Made by a program: the position numbers and the translations under genes | Source: Ceratothoa steindachneri | Taxonomy: Eukaryota; Arthropoda; Malacostraca; Isopoda; Cymothoidae | Direction: 5' to 3' | Length of the DNA: 64,000 nucleotides | NCBI GenBank assembly: GCA_963969495.1 | Contig: OZ018324.1 | Span: forward strand, 140,116,355-140,180,354 | The notes under the pieces: generated by a model | Seen by the model: only the letters and a program-made list of their open reading frames with translations | Database searches by the model: none | Told to the model about the DNA's origin: nothing | Shown here: one piece after another, positions 1 to 12,199 of the stretch | Numbering within the stretch: position 1 is the stretch's first letter | How the letters are laid out: each line of letters starts with the position of its first letter

Positions 1-1660
1 GGATGAAATTGCTTAGGGCAGCTGTATTAGACGGTCCTTAAATAAAGGAGCTAATAAAGGACAATAATTTTGATGAAAAACTATTGTCATTGCAAACTTA
101 CTCTAGAACCACAGAAATCCTAAGTTTGAGAAGGCGATTAATGAGCTTAGGGAGAAGTTCCGCAAACTTAGTGCGTACATTTCAGTCGAAATGCGCGCAC
201 TAAGTATTTCAGGAAAGAACAGGATAAGCCATTTCACCGACGTCGTAGAATAGGCTCCCGACGATATACTATATATAACTATTCGTTGAGGGGATTATTC
301 TATCTTTCGAGTGCGTGGTAATCAGATGCCGAGATTGGTTCAAAAGGGGGGCGCCTGGAGAGGGCTTATTTATCTTCAATATACTTAAGAAGTAGAACGG
401 AGCCCAAGAATAAATAATATGGCAAACATTAATAAAATAGAGTTTTATTAATTAATCTATCAAAACAACACACGGAAAATGTTTACATAACCGGGGAGTA
501 AAATGGGAGAAACACAGGAAATGAAAAAGGTCATGGGAAATATTTGACTAAGCTGAGGATTAAGATTTGGAGGGATTTAAAACGGCAAAACAAACAAAAA
601 GGAAGAATGGTTGGCTAAACCCGTTTAAAGCACAGAGTTGCGTTGACAAAAGGTTAAATGGTAAAATGTAATGCGTAGCTTACGTAATTACAAGGTTGTC
701 GTGCAGAGGAAGGCAATGGGAAGGAATCTTCGGTCCAACTGGTGATTCTTTTCCAGGAGAAGGGGTTTTTCGGGGGGTTGTCCTTAACGAGAGGGAAAGA
801 CTGTCTTCGAGGAGTGAGAGCGAAGTGGGGCTCGGAAGTACGAGAGATCCTTGAGACAGGATATCGGAGATGTTCTAGATGAACAATGGGGGTTATTGTT
901 ATAACCAAGCGTTCTCTTGAAGAACGTTAATAAAAGGGGGGAATTAAATTATCCTGACGTAATGTCTTGGGAACGAGAACCGTTTCTTGATGCACGGGCT
1001 TGAGGAACAATGGCTGTTCTAATGTTGTTCTCTTTCTGAACAACAGGGGGGGGGCTGTTGAATTGGCGTCTCGAGGGGCACGAACTTTGGAACTCAAGGG
1101 ATATTGTCTTCTTCTGGACAATAAGGCGTTTCTCGGGGTAGAGTTCCTAGGTCCACAAGGAAGATCGAATCGGCGTGATGCCTCGAGAAGATAATCGGGA
1201 TCTGTTTCAAATGCGAAATGCTATCGCATAAATAGCCGGAGCCAGCCCTTTGGCGTAAGGGACAATGGGGGGGGAGGGGACTTCGATGGAATGTCTCGGT
1301 GTCGGTTGGGAAAATATCTTATCTGCCCATAAGCCTAATTCAATCTGGCGAGATTGACGCATGGTGGCGATCGGGGGATTGAACCTCCTTGATTAAACTT
1401 GGGGATGGTGGGCGATAACGCGCCTTCTACTTTCTCTCGCAGGATACACGTGGAGAAGCATGTGTTTCGACATGTGATAGGGGCTGAAGCATGGCGGCCT
1501 CAGACCGTTCTATCACAACCGACATATGTGTGTGATGGAGAAAGGTTATTAAGAACTTTGTGATGTCAGTTTTCTGGCTGACTACTGCTGGTGCCTGGAA
1601 AATGGATTTGGTGTCTGCTAGGCAAAATCGGAATTCCCTAAAGAGACCATTCATCCATGA
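1..1660. other. Unassigned, less AT-rich stretch
   Basis: This stretch is visibly richer in G and C than the DNA after it and contains several G runs (near 915, 1045 and 1268). Open frames of 60 to 85 codons occur on both strands, but none shows a domain, motif or composition I recognise. The general look, with a minus-strand AATAAA-like site near 440 and GC-rich blocks, would fit an old LTR or untranslated repeat, but I found no paired terminal repeat or coding match. No gene is called. Confidence 0.3.
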
Positions 1661-2879
1661 GTAGATATTTTTGTATGTATACTCTTCTTGGTATCATTTA
1701 TAACATTCTGTAAACCTTTTGTGTATAAATCAGTTCAAAATTTACTATTGTGTGTACATTCAATATAGGAATTTCTGGCATGTGCTTATATCTCCAAACT
1801 TGATCTGATTAGATAAATTGAGCATGATTTTCAACCATTTTGTGTTAGACTTTGAAAACAGTGTAGACCAGTGAATTATCCATGAATCTTTCGTATTCTT
1901 CAATTCTTTTTCTTTCTTTTACTATCTGGCGAATTCTTTGGTTAATTTGGTTGTTTATATGCTTCCTGTGCTTTATTTGTTATAAAACTAAAATCAAGTA
2001 TTATGCATTAGACCTTGAAAACAGCGCAGACGAATGTAATCTTTCTGCAAATGTATTGAAAATATTGGTATGTTTTTTCTCTTTTTTGTAATTGTTTCTC
2101 TTAAAAAGTTAAAATAATTAATTTCAAATAACAAAGAAAATATTTTCGAGAAAATCTTCATTTTCTGCCTATTTTTTAAATCTAGACATAACATCCGATA
2201 AAACGTAACTAATAAGTTAAAAAAGTTAGTTGATATGTTCGGGTGAGTAATTATTCACACCTAGCATACATACCGGTTGATGTCCGGGATAAAAAGTGCT
2301 GTGTCAAATAAATACAGGTGCAAATTGTTTTAAATGTTTTTATTGTTAAACAAAAATATCTTTCCTCTCGGATTATTATGGGGTGAATGAAGATTTAGCA
2401 GAGTTGCCTTTTCTGCCTACCATCTAATATCATATTATATCATTCAATAGTTTATAATTTCTTACAATATAGTATAATATCGTATGTCATATAATATCGT
2501 AAAAATCATAAAATATCATTAAATATCATATAATATACATACAATGAGTAAATATATTACCGCGCGCGCACAAAATTTTACTTAATTGCGGGAATGACCG
2601 ATAGTTATAAGCGAAAAACTTTGTTGCCGCAGGAACATATCCATCTTTTTATAGATAGAAATATTTATGAATTGAGTTTGATTGTTTTAAGAGTTTTTTT
2701 AAAGAAACCGAAAATTCATCCTTTTTCATTTTATGAAATGTAAGGGATAGGGGACGGCAAGAAGAATACTCCCCTTCTTTTGTTTCTTGAATTCTTTCCC
2801 TCCCTCTGTCTTACCTAACACTCCACGTGTAGGAAAACCTCTGTATTGAAGGAGAAAAATAAAAGAAGAAAGAATTTGA
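1661..2879. other. AT-rich intergenic DNA with a degenerate ATATCATATA repeat
   Basis: No coding potential is recognised. Between about 2425 and 2540 the sequence is a diverged run of units resembling ATATCATATAATATCGT, an old AT-rich satellite-like patch. The rest is unstructured AT-rich DNA. Confidence 0.4.
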
Positions 2880-3660
2880 ATATCAGTTAAGCTGAGCGCT
2901 AAAAGCTTTCACCTTGCCGATGAAATGCTAATCTCTGTAGTCGGGAAAAGGATCGCCGAAAGGTCCGCCCACATCGTTGAAGACGATTAAGACATGTGTC
3001 GGTCGACAAAAGCTAATCCCTCTGGCACCGGAAGCTTACTCTCAGACGTTTGGGCCTTGCAGCAAAGAAACACCATAAAAATGGCCGTAATATGAATACC
3101 CTGGGTTTATCAAAGATCGAGAGATTGAGTTTAAGATCTCGTCGCCTTCGGTCCAAATCGTGTGTCTCTTTCCCCAAGTCCCTGGCATTCGCGTATACCA
3201 TCGAGGTTGGAACTTACAAGGCATATCCATCTATTTTGTGAAGGCTTACACGGTGCAGAGCAAAGTCTCGATTCGTTTTGTCCCCGAAGGACTGGTCGAG
3301 ATTCTTCTCGTCTCAGTAGAACCCCTCTTCCCTCAAGGATCTCCAGTTTCCCTTGTGAGATTTCGCACCGAGCCACGGCAAAGCAGCGATTTTTAAAGGT
3401 TGCACTTCTCTGGAGAAGAGGTGCCTTCATCCGTCTTCAAGAAGGATCGTGAACTCGTCTTCTGGTCCCACCCCCTTCAACCTCGTCACCATCAGGATAT
3501 TTGACCGAAAATCACGACCATTTTCCGTCTCGATTCCCGCGCGCCGACTCGCTAAAGGAATCCCCTTTCTCGAGGACTCCTTTTAAGGTATAACGATTGC
3601 ATCTCACGTTAATCGACCCACTTTCCAACTTTTAAATATTCCTTCTGTATAACTGATTTA
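2880..3660. other. GC-richer island, several frames open at once, unassigned
   Basis: A sharply bounded island of more balanced base composition in AT-rich DNA. Frames of 60 to 99 codons are open on both strands between 3013 and 3452. Simultaneous opening of several frames reflects few AT-rich stop codons rather than selection on one frame. No translation contains a recognised domain. It could be an untranslated exon with promoter, an LTR, or an unclassified repeat. Confidence 0.3.
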
Positions 3661-6037
3661 TAGTATCCCATTTTAAAGCTAATTAACAAGTGATTAACGT
3701 GACTCGATGCCAATTTTCTATAGTCTGTCAGTATTATTCTTATTTACATTTCCTATATTTCCCGTATGTATATAATTGTTAACGAGTGACTTATTAAAAA
3801 TAATATTTTTGGTTTTCACTCTTTAAAAAAAACCCTGAACTGCAACTTGGTAAACTTATTAAACGCCATCGGCCCCTGTATTAAAATCGCACTCTTATAC
3901 CTCGTAATCCACGGATTACTTTTACGAAGTGAACGGACTTGTACGAAACGAAGGACACGTACGTACATTAGAGGATATATGTGTATATAACTGTATATAT
4001 ACATATTCTCGTGGCTTTTATCTCTTTCTTCTCAACCAATAGATACATACTAGTATATCTATATATAGACGTATTGTCTGGGGAGTGACCTATTCCTCGA
4101 CATGTACCACAATGTTTTTAAATTGAGAAGACTCGATTTTTCGTGTAGTACGCAAATTCCAGTCTGATAATTACCATCACATTCTAAAGTAATTTCAGGG
4201 TATACTTAAACATTCTGAGTGTGGATTAGGTTCTCCCAGTTGTCAAATTATTGATTTCCTACAATTTATCACTTTAGTAATTCGAAACATTCCGATAAAT
4301 AGATAGAATAACATTACATCAGTAATCTATTTTTATTTCATGGTTGGCAAAGTTTTGCACAGCGATTTGCTAGCACTAAATGGAGTTATTATATTTCATG
4401 TTTTAACGAAAATATCTAATTTTCCTTATGCAATCGTGACGATTCATTTTAAAATGCTGTGAAAATCTAAATAAAATTAAGATTTATAAAATATTTTTTC
4501 CTCGAGTTAACGTTTGTTCAGTTAAAAGCCTTTGATAGAAAAAATTTCCTTCGCTCATAATATTCCTCATTATTCAGATATTCAAATTTTCACCCTTAAA
4601 CAATTAATCTTTATAAATATAATTTAGTCCTTTCGGCGATTTTTCGATTCCTATTTATTTAAGAAATATTTAATAAAGAGGAATGAAACAGATTTATTCT
4701 AACATAGCCACACCATTAGATATTTTGCTTTTTTGTATATAATCACACATAACACATAGGAGGAAAATAGCCTATTTCAGTAAGAGATGAAATTTTTATA
4801 CAGTTTGCATAATATTTCAGTTCCTTTATCACCTGATAAATTTAATTCTCTTCCGTATTTTTTTACAAATTTGATTGAATTTAACCCTCTTGGAAACTTT
4901 TGGTGAATATATTCATAATTTCTTTGGAAGTTTAGACTGAAATATGCTACTTCGACTTTTTAGGGACTAATTTATTTCAAAAAGATACATACGAGTATAT
5001 GTCACAACTAAAGTGCACTTGGGACATTATCTCCTGTGAAAAAGGCGATTAGAAAAATCCATTGTCCTCCTTACTTTTAATTGTTCAGTGCATTTTATAT
5101 GATGAACATATTTCGTAAATTAGAATTTAGATTGAAATTTTATTCTGTTATTGAAGATGTAATATTTTATATTAGTTTTGCCTTTAATTATAATTCGGTG
5201 CCAATAAACACAAATCCTGCTACATTAAATGGCTCTCTTAATTATTATAATATCACTATAGAATAAAGTTTTAAATAGATGTTATTTTCCTAGGGATTAT
5301 AATTGTTACTTATTTAGTATTTGTATAATTTCCGTGATATGGCAAATATTGTTTACTTAATCCATATTCAATCCAATGAGAAGTCCTCCGAAACCCCGAA
5401 ATAATTAATTTCAGCAACATTCTCAAATTGAACAGGGAAAAAAATTACATATTCTGAGAAAATATATGTTTTATCGCATCAACAACTTAGACTATCAAAA
5501 GTATAAAAGAGTTTTCTCTTAGAGTAAGTTAGTCGTCACTAATAAATTTCTTTAGTTATCCTTATATATATGTAGTACGACACTTATACCTCAGTGTTCG
5601 TAGGGGTCTATAGAAGATGCGCGTTTTGAATTAAAGAAACTCATTTTCTGTGATATTCAGAACTTTCTTAAAAGATCGTCTATTTTCAAAAGTTAAAAAT
5701 ATTTTATTTATTAGAAATGCGCGTGATTATAGACTGTTATCATTAGGAATCTAAACCTCCCTACCAAACAAAAGTTTTCTTACAAATTATACAAGTTTAT
5801 TCAATAGTTTCTTAAACAATAATAATAAGTACTTACAGTAATCTGCTAAAAATTTCTGCTCCAATTAAGACCAAATATTTACAGTTATTTTTCTCATTCC
5901 CTATTTGCATCTTTTGAGGGAAGCGAAATACAGCGTCGTGACTCTAGAGAATATATGTAACTATGGAGGAGTTTTGGGTATTGAAATCTCTACACTCTCA
6001 TTCCTGACACGTGTAATCCAACTACAGACAAACCTTG

Positions 6038-6038
<1 letters not shown>
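3661..6038. other. AT-rich intergenic DNA
   Basis: No coding motif, structural RNA or mobile-element end was recognised. Short open frames (for example 5081-5266) have the low-complexity composition expected of chance frames in AT-rich DNA. Confidence 0.5.

Positions 6039-6085
<47 letters not shown>
6039..6085. repeat. (TA)n microsatellite
   Basis: An uninterrupted TA dinucleotide tract of 47 bases. The open frames crossing it encode only alternating Tyr-Ile and are artefacts. Confidence 0.95.
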
Positions 6086-6093
<8 letters not shown>

Positions 6094-6111
6094 TATAAAT
6101 GCTTATAAATG

Positions 6112-6440
6112 CTTGAGTGTTAATTTTCCCCATCTTGTGGACTTGTTTACTTTTGGGGGGATGCCGGGCTTCTCCCCTTTATCTAAAATGATTCCTTTTT
6201 TTGTATTTTTTTTTGTTTTTTATTGTTTTTTTGTAGGTTGCATGCTCCTGCACCAGGGTGAGGGGGACCTCCCCTTGCTGCCAGAGATTGCTTCCTAATT
6301 GTTAAGTTTTTCTCATTTTTATTATTGCTATGTTTTCATATTTTTATTTTAAAGTAGCCTAGTTCTAGGCTCTGTCGTGTTTCCGGCGACTTATGCCCAA
6401 GTGGGCAGTTGCCAGATGGGCTCTATAATTAAAAAAAAAA
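6112..6440 (+). mobile_element. Probable 5'-truncated retroposed fragment with A-rich tail
   Basis: Just after the TA tract the composition changes to T-rich and G-rich blocks (for example the G run near 6157 and GGGGGACCTCC near 6265). It runs to CCAGATGGGCTCTATAATT at about 6412-6430, followed by a run of A. A short, anciently transcribed-looking piece ending in an A-rich tail beside a microsatellite is what a truncated LINE or SINE 3' end looks like. No reverse transcriptase sequence remains, so the family cannot be named. Confidence 0.4.
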
Positions 6441-6589
6441 TCAAAAAATCTCCTCTTCTGGTACTGAAAAAATACCAAAGAATTTAAAATTGAAACATTC
6501 AAATTATGCAATTAAGTGAAGTTTTTGACCGTTAATATAAGAAGTAGTGTAAAACTTACAGGTTAATGGGTTACAAATTGCCTCAATAG

Positions 6590-6800
6590 GGTTTTCAATG
6601 GATTCTGGTACTATTGTGCATGCTTATTGACAATACTAAAAATCTGAGAAAATTTATTTCCGGGAAAGGCATAATTTTCAAGATGCTATCCAAAATGGCC
6701 GCCGGGAGCTTAAAATTTCTATATTTCGATTACTATTCAGCCAAAAAAGGTGGTTTTGCTGTCAAACCATATATTTTAGTAGTAAATGCATGTGACTGAA
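6590..6800 (+). repeat. Dispersed repeat copy 1 (contains CCAAAATGGCCGCC)
   Basis: About 120 bases from GGATTCTGGTACTATTGT (about 6600) through CCAAAATGGCCGCCGGGAGC (about 6690) match, in reverse orientation, the sequence at about 21,350-21,485. Weaker resemblance continues for a further 80 bases or so. There is no coding sequence. It is a non-coding interspersed repeat of unknown class, possibly a MITE or an untranslated part of a larger element. Confidence 0.65.
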
Positions 6801-7149
6801 TCAGTTCCATTTCTTTAAATTAAATATTTATTGCCAAATCTAAGATGGCGTCCCAAGGTTACATCATAAGGCCTTTTTCTGTATATTTTTACATAGCAGA
6901 AATCTTGAGAGTAATCCAATGGGTGTCTGACACTACGTCAACAACTGCCAGGAACAGCACTTATTTCAAAGTGTCTTATGTGTTTTAGAGGAAAATAGCT
7001 TTGGGGATTAACAGGCTATATAAGGGTAAAAACAATAATGAATTAATAGTTTTTTCGTGGAAATGAATACCATCATTGTGTGTGATATATGTACTCAATA
7101 TATATTAAATTTTAAAGTACATCTTATGGCATTAAGTGTGGAATATGAC

Positions 7150-7930
7150 GTGGTTTAATGGTCCGCCGCGGCTTCGTTTGGCGGAACGTATTCGGAAGGC
7201 CAAATTTTCGATGACTTTGTCCCATAAATCTAGCTGAATTTGCTGGATGGTATTCATCATGTTGACTTTGAGAACATCAACTGTTTGCAGATTATTCGTA
7301 TATACCTGCGATTTAAGGTAGCCCCAAAGAAAGTAGTCTAATGGCGTTAAATCGCATATTCTCGGTGGCTAGTTGACGTCGCCGCCGCGCAGGATGACCC
7401 TGCCCTGAAATCGCTGGTGCAAAATGTCTATCGTGGCGAGCGCAGTGTGGCACGTAGCGCCGTCCTGTTGGAACCACATGTCTTCAGTATCCATAACAGG
7501 CATATAATCCCGTTGAGGCAAAAATAAGTTGCTTATCATGAATCTGTAGGTATCCCCGTTGACGGTTATGGTAATCCCATCTTCGTTCTCAAAAAATACG
7601 TACCGATGATTCCGTTAGACTAAAATACGCACCAAATAGTGACTTTGTTTGGATGCAATTGCTGCTGGCGTATCTTATGTGGATTGTTTTCGTCCAAAAT
7701 CTGACAATTTTGCATGTCACAAATCCATACATCCAAAAATTGTCCTCGTCGATGAAGATGATTTTGGGGGAGAAATTTTGGGTAGCTTCCAACTGCTCTA
7801 GAGCCCAATCATGAAACTCACAGCGTTGTCTATGGTTCCACACCAACAAGTGAAACTCGCGAACGCAATCACATCAGAGCTCCTGTGTTCTTGAAGCAGC
7901 AGTCGCAGCATGGCTCAAAATTGTGAAGAG
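7150..7930 (-). pseudogene. Decayed Tc/mariner-superfamily (DDE) transposase
   Basis: Translating the minus strand across frames gives a transposase core of a type very common in arthropods. In order it reads FHDWALEQLEATQNFSPKII, FIDEDNFWMYGF (first catalytic Asp; usually SDEAHFW), ENNPH, LHPNKVTIWC, then WFQQDGATCHTA (second Asp), a VN.PPRICDLTPLDYFLWGY block (third Asp), and a C-terminal R.AKRSRGGPLNHV. All three Asp positions are still visible, but the frame is broken several times and the Trp of the NWPPR block is a stop. The N-terminal helix-turn-helix half is missing or unrecognisable upstream of about 7930, and I could not define terminal repeats. A dead, 5'-truncated copy; it belongs to a different clade from the mariners at 30 and 62 kb. 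Confidence 0.8.
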
Positions 7931-8520
7931 CAAATCTACATCTTAATAAAACAAAGAGAGGAAACAAAATTTTACCATATTCTAGCTGCGTTACCTCCCG
8001 AGACAGTCGATCGTTTCTCAGATGCGATCCTTTCGTCACAAAAGTACTCGCTCCAACAAAAAGAAATCGTGGGACTCTTTTGAGTGGAAGAAACCTGAGC
8101 TCTTCGAAAAGTTAATCACGTATTCTCTGCAAACCGGACGGCCTTCGGTAAATTTTAAATAATTACAGAAGACTTCTCTGCAAGTTGGAGTTGGGGAGTA
8201 CTTGGTGAGACCCAAGTTCTTCCAGTCCTTACCTCCAAACATCCCCCACATCATCGCCACGCAAAAGAACTTGACTCTTGCACAATTGGGTAAACTATGT
8301 AACTGATGAGCTCATGCCGTTTTACAAGTCACAGTGTTATAATATAAATAATAGTGAAACTAGTAATTATGGGGCGTTTTTCGATATGTGTTCTTAGTGT
8401 CAACCAGCTGGTAAATAATGTGCTATTTAAAAATTCGCCTTTAGTGCCCGTCAGCTTATATCCTTGTGGTAATTAATCAAGGTTTGTGCATTATAATTAT
8501 AATAGTAATTACTGGAAAGG
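7931..8520. other. Intergenic, nothing recognised
   Basis: Lies between the decayed transposase and the gypsy remnant. A minus-strand frame at 8036-8260 shows no domain. Part of it may be the degraded 5' end of the neighbouring transposon. Confidence 0.35.
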
Positions 8521-8525
8521 TGTAC

Positions 8526-8716
8526 TGTTACGGTTACGCCCCTTCCGTCGTAATCAAAAACCAGTGGTTTACCGTCGAGTATAAATAACTATAAACCGTG
8601 GTTCAGTTAGCCAAAGCGAGGTGAAAACCTTCAAATGATATACACTGGTGCGAGTGTGTCCTTATTTCCATTTAATATATAGCAATTATGTGTGATTCAC
8701 AATTCGTGTGTTAACA
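8526..8716 (+). repeat. Probable gypsy-type LTR
   Basis: A 191-base block begins TGTTA and ends TAACA, the short inverted termini expected of an LTR. It contains a TATA-like GTATAAATAACTATAA near 8579. It is followed after a short gap by an ATG (8750) and a gypsy-like pol fragment, which places it as a 5' LTR. No matching 3' LTR and no target-site duplication were found, so the call rests on termini, TATA box and context. Confidence 0.5.
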
Positions 8717-8749
8717 TCGTGACGGCTAGTAGAGGGAAGAAAAGAGAGC

Positions 8750-8905
8750 ATGGATAAGTCCAACTGGAAAGAAGCATTCATACCCTGCGACGTTCATTTA
8801 GATGGACGTTCTTAATTGCAGATTTTACTTCGCCATTATTAGGAGCGAATTTTCTTGCTCATTTTCACCTCTGAGTAGACTGTGCTTGTGGTCTTCTAAT
8901 TGAGG
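8750..8905 (+). pseudogene. Gypsy-type LTR retrotransposon remnant (gag start joined to pol protease/RT linker)
   Basis: An ATG at 8750 opens a short leader (MDKSNWKEAFIPC), and almost at once the sequence changes to a pol signature. Read from 8791 it gives RSFRWTFLIADFTSPLLG followed by ANFLAHFHL, a stop, then VDCACGLLIEG. This corresponds to the conserved stretch just after the protease in gypsy polyproteins (F.W.F.VADV..P.LGADFL.HF.L.VD....L.D), where GAD has become GAN. Gag, most of protease and everything after the linker are absent, so a large internal deletion has joined the leader to mid-pol. It stops next to the 3' end of the minus-strand LINE at about 8906, suggesting that one insertion truncated the other. 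Confidence 0.6.
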
Positions 8906-9201
8906 GGATCGCGGGGATTTGTTTACTTTTAATTAATGATCTTTTCGTTTTTTGTACTTTCTGAGTTTTTATTGTTGACTTGTCTGTTGGTTTCTCTTGG
9001 TGTTTTTCTTTATATTCTTTTGTGTATTTGTCTCCTTATTCTTTTTATTTAGTCTTTGTGTATTTTTGAGCTTTAGAGCCTTTATTAGTGATCTCGTATA
9101 GTTTTTTTCTTTCGTTTTTTGTTCTGGTTGTATTTGTTTGCTTTTCATTAGTTGTGATTATATATTCTGTCTTGTAATTTAGGTGTCATACTCTAACTTG
9201 T

Positions 9202-11892
9202 TTAGGGGGAAAGTTGTGTCGTGTTTTCCACGGCGCTGATTCTAGTGCTTGGAAAAAGTCGATTTAATGCGACTTTCTTACGCAATCTGGCAGGTATGTT
9301 AATACAGCCACCTGTTCTTCTTCTTAGCTCTGAGATGATATCATTGGCCAATGTTGAGCAGACCTTTTTGGCCAGTTTCTGTGTCGCGACATTGCTGTGC
9401 TCCAGACGTTGTCTGCGGCGTAGATCCATTTGCCGAAGATACTCTCTTCGTCTGGTTTTGTTTGTGCATAGAGATGCAGAATTCCGCACTCGCTGGATCT
9501 CCTTATATCTGTCTTACTTGCCGCTTGAGTCACTACTGCAGGGTAGATGAGCTTCTCCTGGATAAACATCAGGTATATTTTGAAGATATTCTCCAAGCTA
9601 AGATTTCTAAACATATATAGCTTAGAGATTTCTCTCCTCGCCATATTCTGCCTATCTCAGTCATGACTTGAGTAACCATGGTCGGAGACTTTTTGGCCTA
9701 GGATGGTGCCTTCGGCGGATTAACCATAACTCTTTCCATCTATTACAATGGGCCAAGTCGACTTGTGGCACAGGGGAGTATCTTAAACTTGCCTCTATTT
9801 GTCCGGATTTTCCATCTCAACTCGTATTGGTTGATGTTAGGGATCTCTGCTCTAGTATTGATCGCCTAATCTCTTGCTTTCCTCATCCTATTGGGGACGA
9901 TCTGCGTGACGTCATCTGCGAACTGCAGATACATAGTCTTCCTGCTTATTGGAGTAGGAAGTTCAAGGCGAAGACCAGGTAAAACAGAAGGCTCACGCAG
10001 CTCACTAGCGAACGCACCCTTTGAATTAGAAATCTAGTCCTCTGTGATCTTCGATCATGATACGCGCTCTTTTGTCCATGACGAATTCACAAAGGATTCT
10101 TTCCAGGACTGAGTCCAGCTAGAGGCCTGGGATCTCGTATTGGAGTCTTCTGAGCCAAATCTTGTCAAAGGCCTTCTGCACGTATCTCATCACGATGTGT
10201 ACATAGTGACTCTTAGCACGGCAATGTGCGATATTTTCTGTTAGAAGTGCCAAGGCCGTTTCTTTGCCCCTTTTAGGGCAGAACCCATTGTAGCCTGTCG
10301 GTTATAATTTTCTCAAAGGTCTTGCCATGTATTTAGAGGAGAGAGAATGTGTGATAGTTAGCCACTTGGTCTGGAGGATTTTTCTCTTTCTGAATAAAGA
10401 TGACTTTAGCAAGCTTATATCCGTCTGGGAAGTAGCCTGTATTCAGAAATGCGTTCATGATGTTCACCATGCCCTGAATATTCTGCCGTGAGGCACTTAC
10501 TAGGTTGTTCTTAGTGAGCCCAGACCAACCGGTTGCCCTTTGATGGAAGAACCTTATGGTATTCATGGTTTCTTCAATGGTGATGGCACGCCCGTGGTTA
10601 ACCATCTCTCTTCCTCTTGACCCTTGCGGGTCTGGTTGGATCCTATGTATTATCACTCCGAGGTCTTCGAAGTCCTGGTCGAAATCATCGTTCTCCTCTT
10701 GTGATATTACAAAAATCTCTTTCCAATGTCTTCTTAATTTCATTTAGAGAGATTCCTAAACCTCTATGATGTTGTTGCCTTATTTTATTTGTGTGCTAGG
10801 CCTAGGAGGCAATCCCCTATGTTCTCGGATGACTTTTTCAAAAATTGACAGGAATTCTTTTCCTGTCTAGTCTGCCTATAATATCGTTCAGTTTTCTTTT
10901 TGCTTCTCGAGGATTATGTTTTTTTGCTCCAAACTTAATTATCTCATTCTGGCTAACCTTTCTCGGTTTTAGCTTGCCATATCGACTTCTTCGTAGATTT
11001 CTCTGTCTTCCCTGGCGATTTCCCTCATTTCTTCCGTCCACCTAGGTTGTGGTAGCATTTTGCACGAAATTCTGTGATATGTGAGAAAATTAGTGATCTT
11101 ATCAATCTCCTCATCAATTTCTTCGAGATTTACGTCACCCAGATAAGTTGGTTGATAGTTGCTGAGTATTTGTCTGTACTGCCAGTTAGCTTTTGCGTAG
11201 CTTTTCGTAAGTGTGACGGGCTTGAGCATTGGCGCAATCGATATGGTGGTGATGATTGAGATATGATCGCTTGGGACCACTGGGCCTGGTACGTTGACGA
11301 TGTTGAAGGGAAATTTTAGACTTGCTAAAACAATGTCGTGTTTCGTCGCCGAACGGTTTGTTAAATAGGTTGAGAAGCCTGATCTGACTATCTAGAGCCT
11401 ATTTCTTGCGAATCGTAGCTCTAGGTTCCTTCCTCTTTGGTCGACATGCCCGTAGCCAGATGCACAGCATCTGGGATTTATCTCAAAACCTAGCAGCGAT
11501 AGCCTTCAGTGCCCGAAGACGGTAAAGAAGTTATTGGTCGGTGAGTATTGTCGCCTGGGCAACTGGCAGGCTGCCGCCACAGTTAGGCCTCCAACCACGG
11601 TCGTGATTTCAAAGGTGACGAATGATTCGTCTACGTCCAGTAGCGTTTTGAACTTTATGTTTTTCCTGATCGCGATGGCTTCGCCATCAAATCATTCCTC
11701 TGTGTAGTTCTTCTGTATTACTGTGTAAATATGTATTTTTATTGTTTCCATGTTTGTGTTGACGCCATGTGCTGATATGAGGATGACGTCCGGGTCCACT
11801 TTACGAAAGATGCTGCCATAAGGAATGGACTTTCCTTTCCATCAATCCACATTCAGTGTGAGTGTTTTTAAAGTGTTGTTGATGTTCTCCAT
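9202..11892 (-). pseudogene. LINE 1 ORF2: endonuclease-reverse transcriptase
   Basis: ORF2 makes the nicking endonuclease and reverse transcriptase used for target-primed integration. The ATG at 11,892 lies about 43 bases after the ORF1 stop and starts MENINNTLKTLTLNVD, then a stop, then the endonuclease block KVDPDVILISAHGVNTN. The catalytic SDH (PSDHISIITT) is at 11,263-11,271. The fingers region has LAKVIFIQKEKNPPDQVANY with FSLL near 10,340, and the palm catalytic box is MYLQFADDVTQIV with FADD at 9,911-9,922. A thumb region (RNLSLENIFKIYL, LIYPAVVTQAASKTDIRR) and a basic tail end at 9,202. The length of about 900 residues is normal for the group. Several in-frame stops and frameshifts inactivate it, although the SDH and FADD residues survive. 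Confidence 0.85.
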
Positions 11893-12178
11893 TGTTTTCT
11901 TGTTCCTGAGAGGTTTTGTTCTTTTTGGTGAGTGTTATTTAGTGTTGTGGACTTTGCGGTTCCTAAACTTTTTGTATTCTGCATCACTTAGGGTGATGCA
12001 AGAAGCTTTGTCTAATTTCAGTTTTGCTTTGTGAATAGCCTGTTTAACCCATTAAAGGCCATAATTATTCTGTAATTTCAATTTTATCTTGGTAGATCTT
12101 TTCTCCAGAAGACCTTAGAATAACGTTACAACCATTGAATAATTAATTTTTACTTATCTTGGGCCTAAAAGATAGCAT

Positions 12179-12199
12179 CCCATTTTGGGGACATTGGCC
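12179..12199 (+). repeat. piggyBac left subterminal inverted repeat
   Basis: CCCATTTTGGGGACATTGG plus two bases is the reverse complement, with one mismatch, of 14,668-14,688 near the other end of the element. Inverted subterminal repeats of this sort commonly serve as transposase binding sites in piggyBac elements. Confidence 0.8.

Noticed and set aside
1..1660. Candidate LTR matching the insert at 18.4-19.5 kb
   Set aside because: Similar composition and a polyadenylation-like site, but I could not find aligned words long enough to support homology.
3131..3452. Frames of 96-99 codons on both strands in the GC-rich island
   Set aside because: Several overlapping frames open together and no domain is recognisable; no single frame can be preferred.
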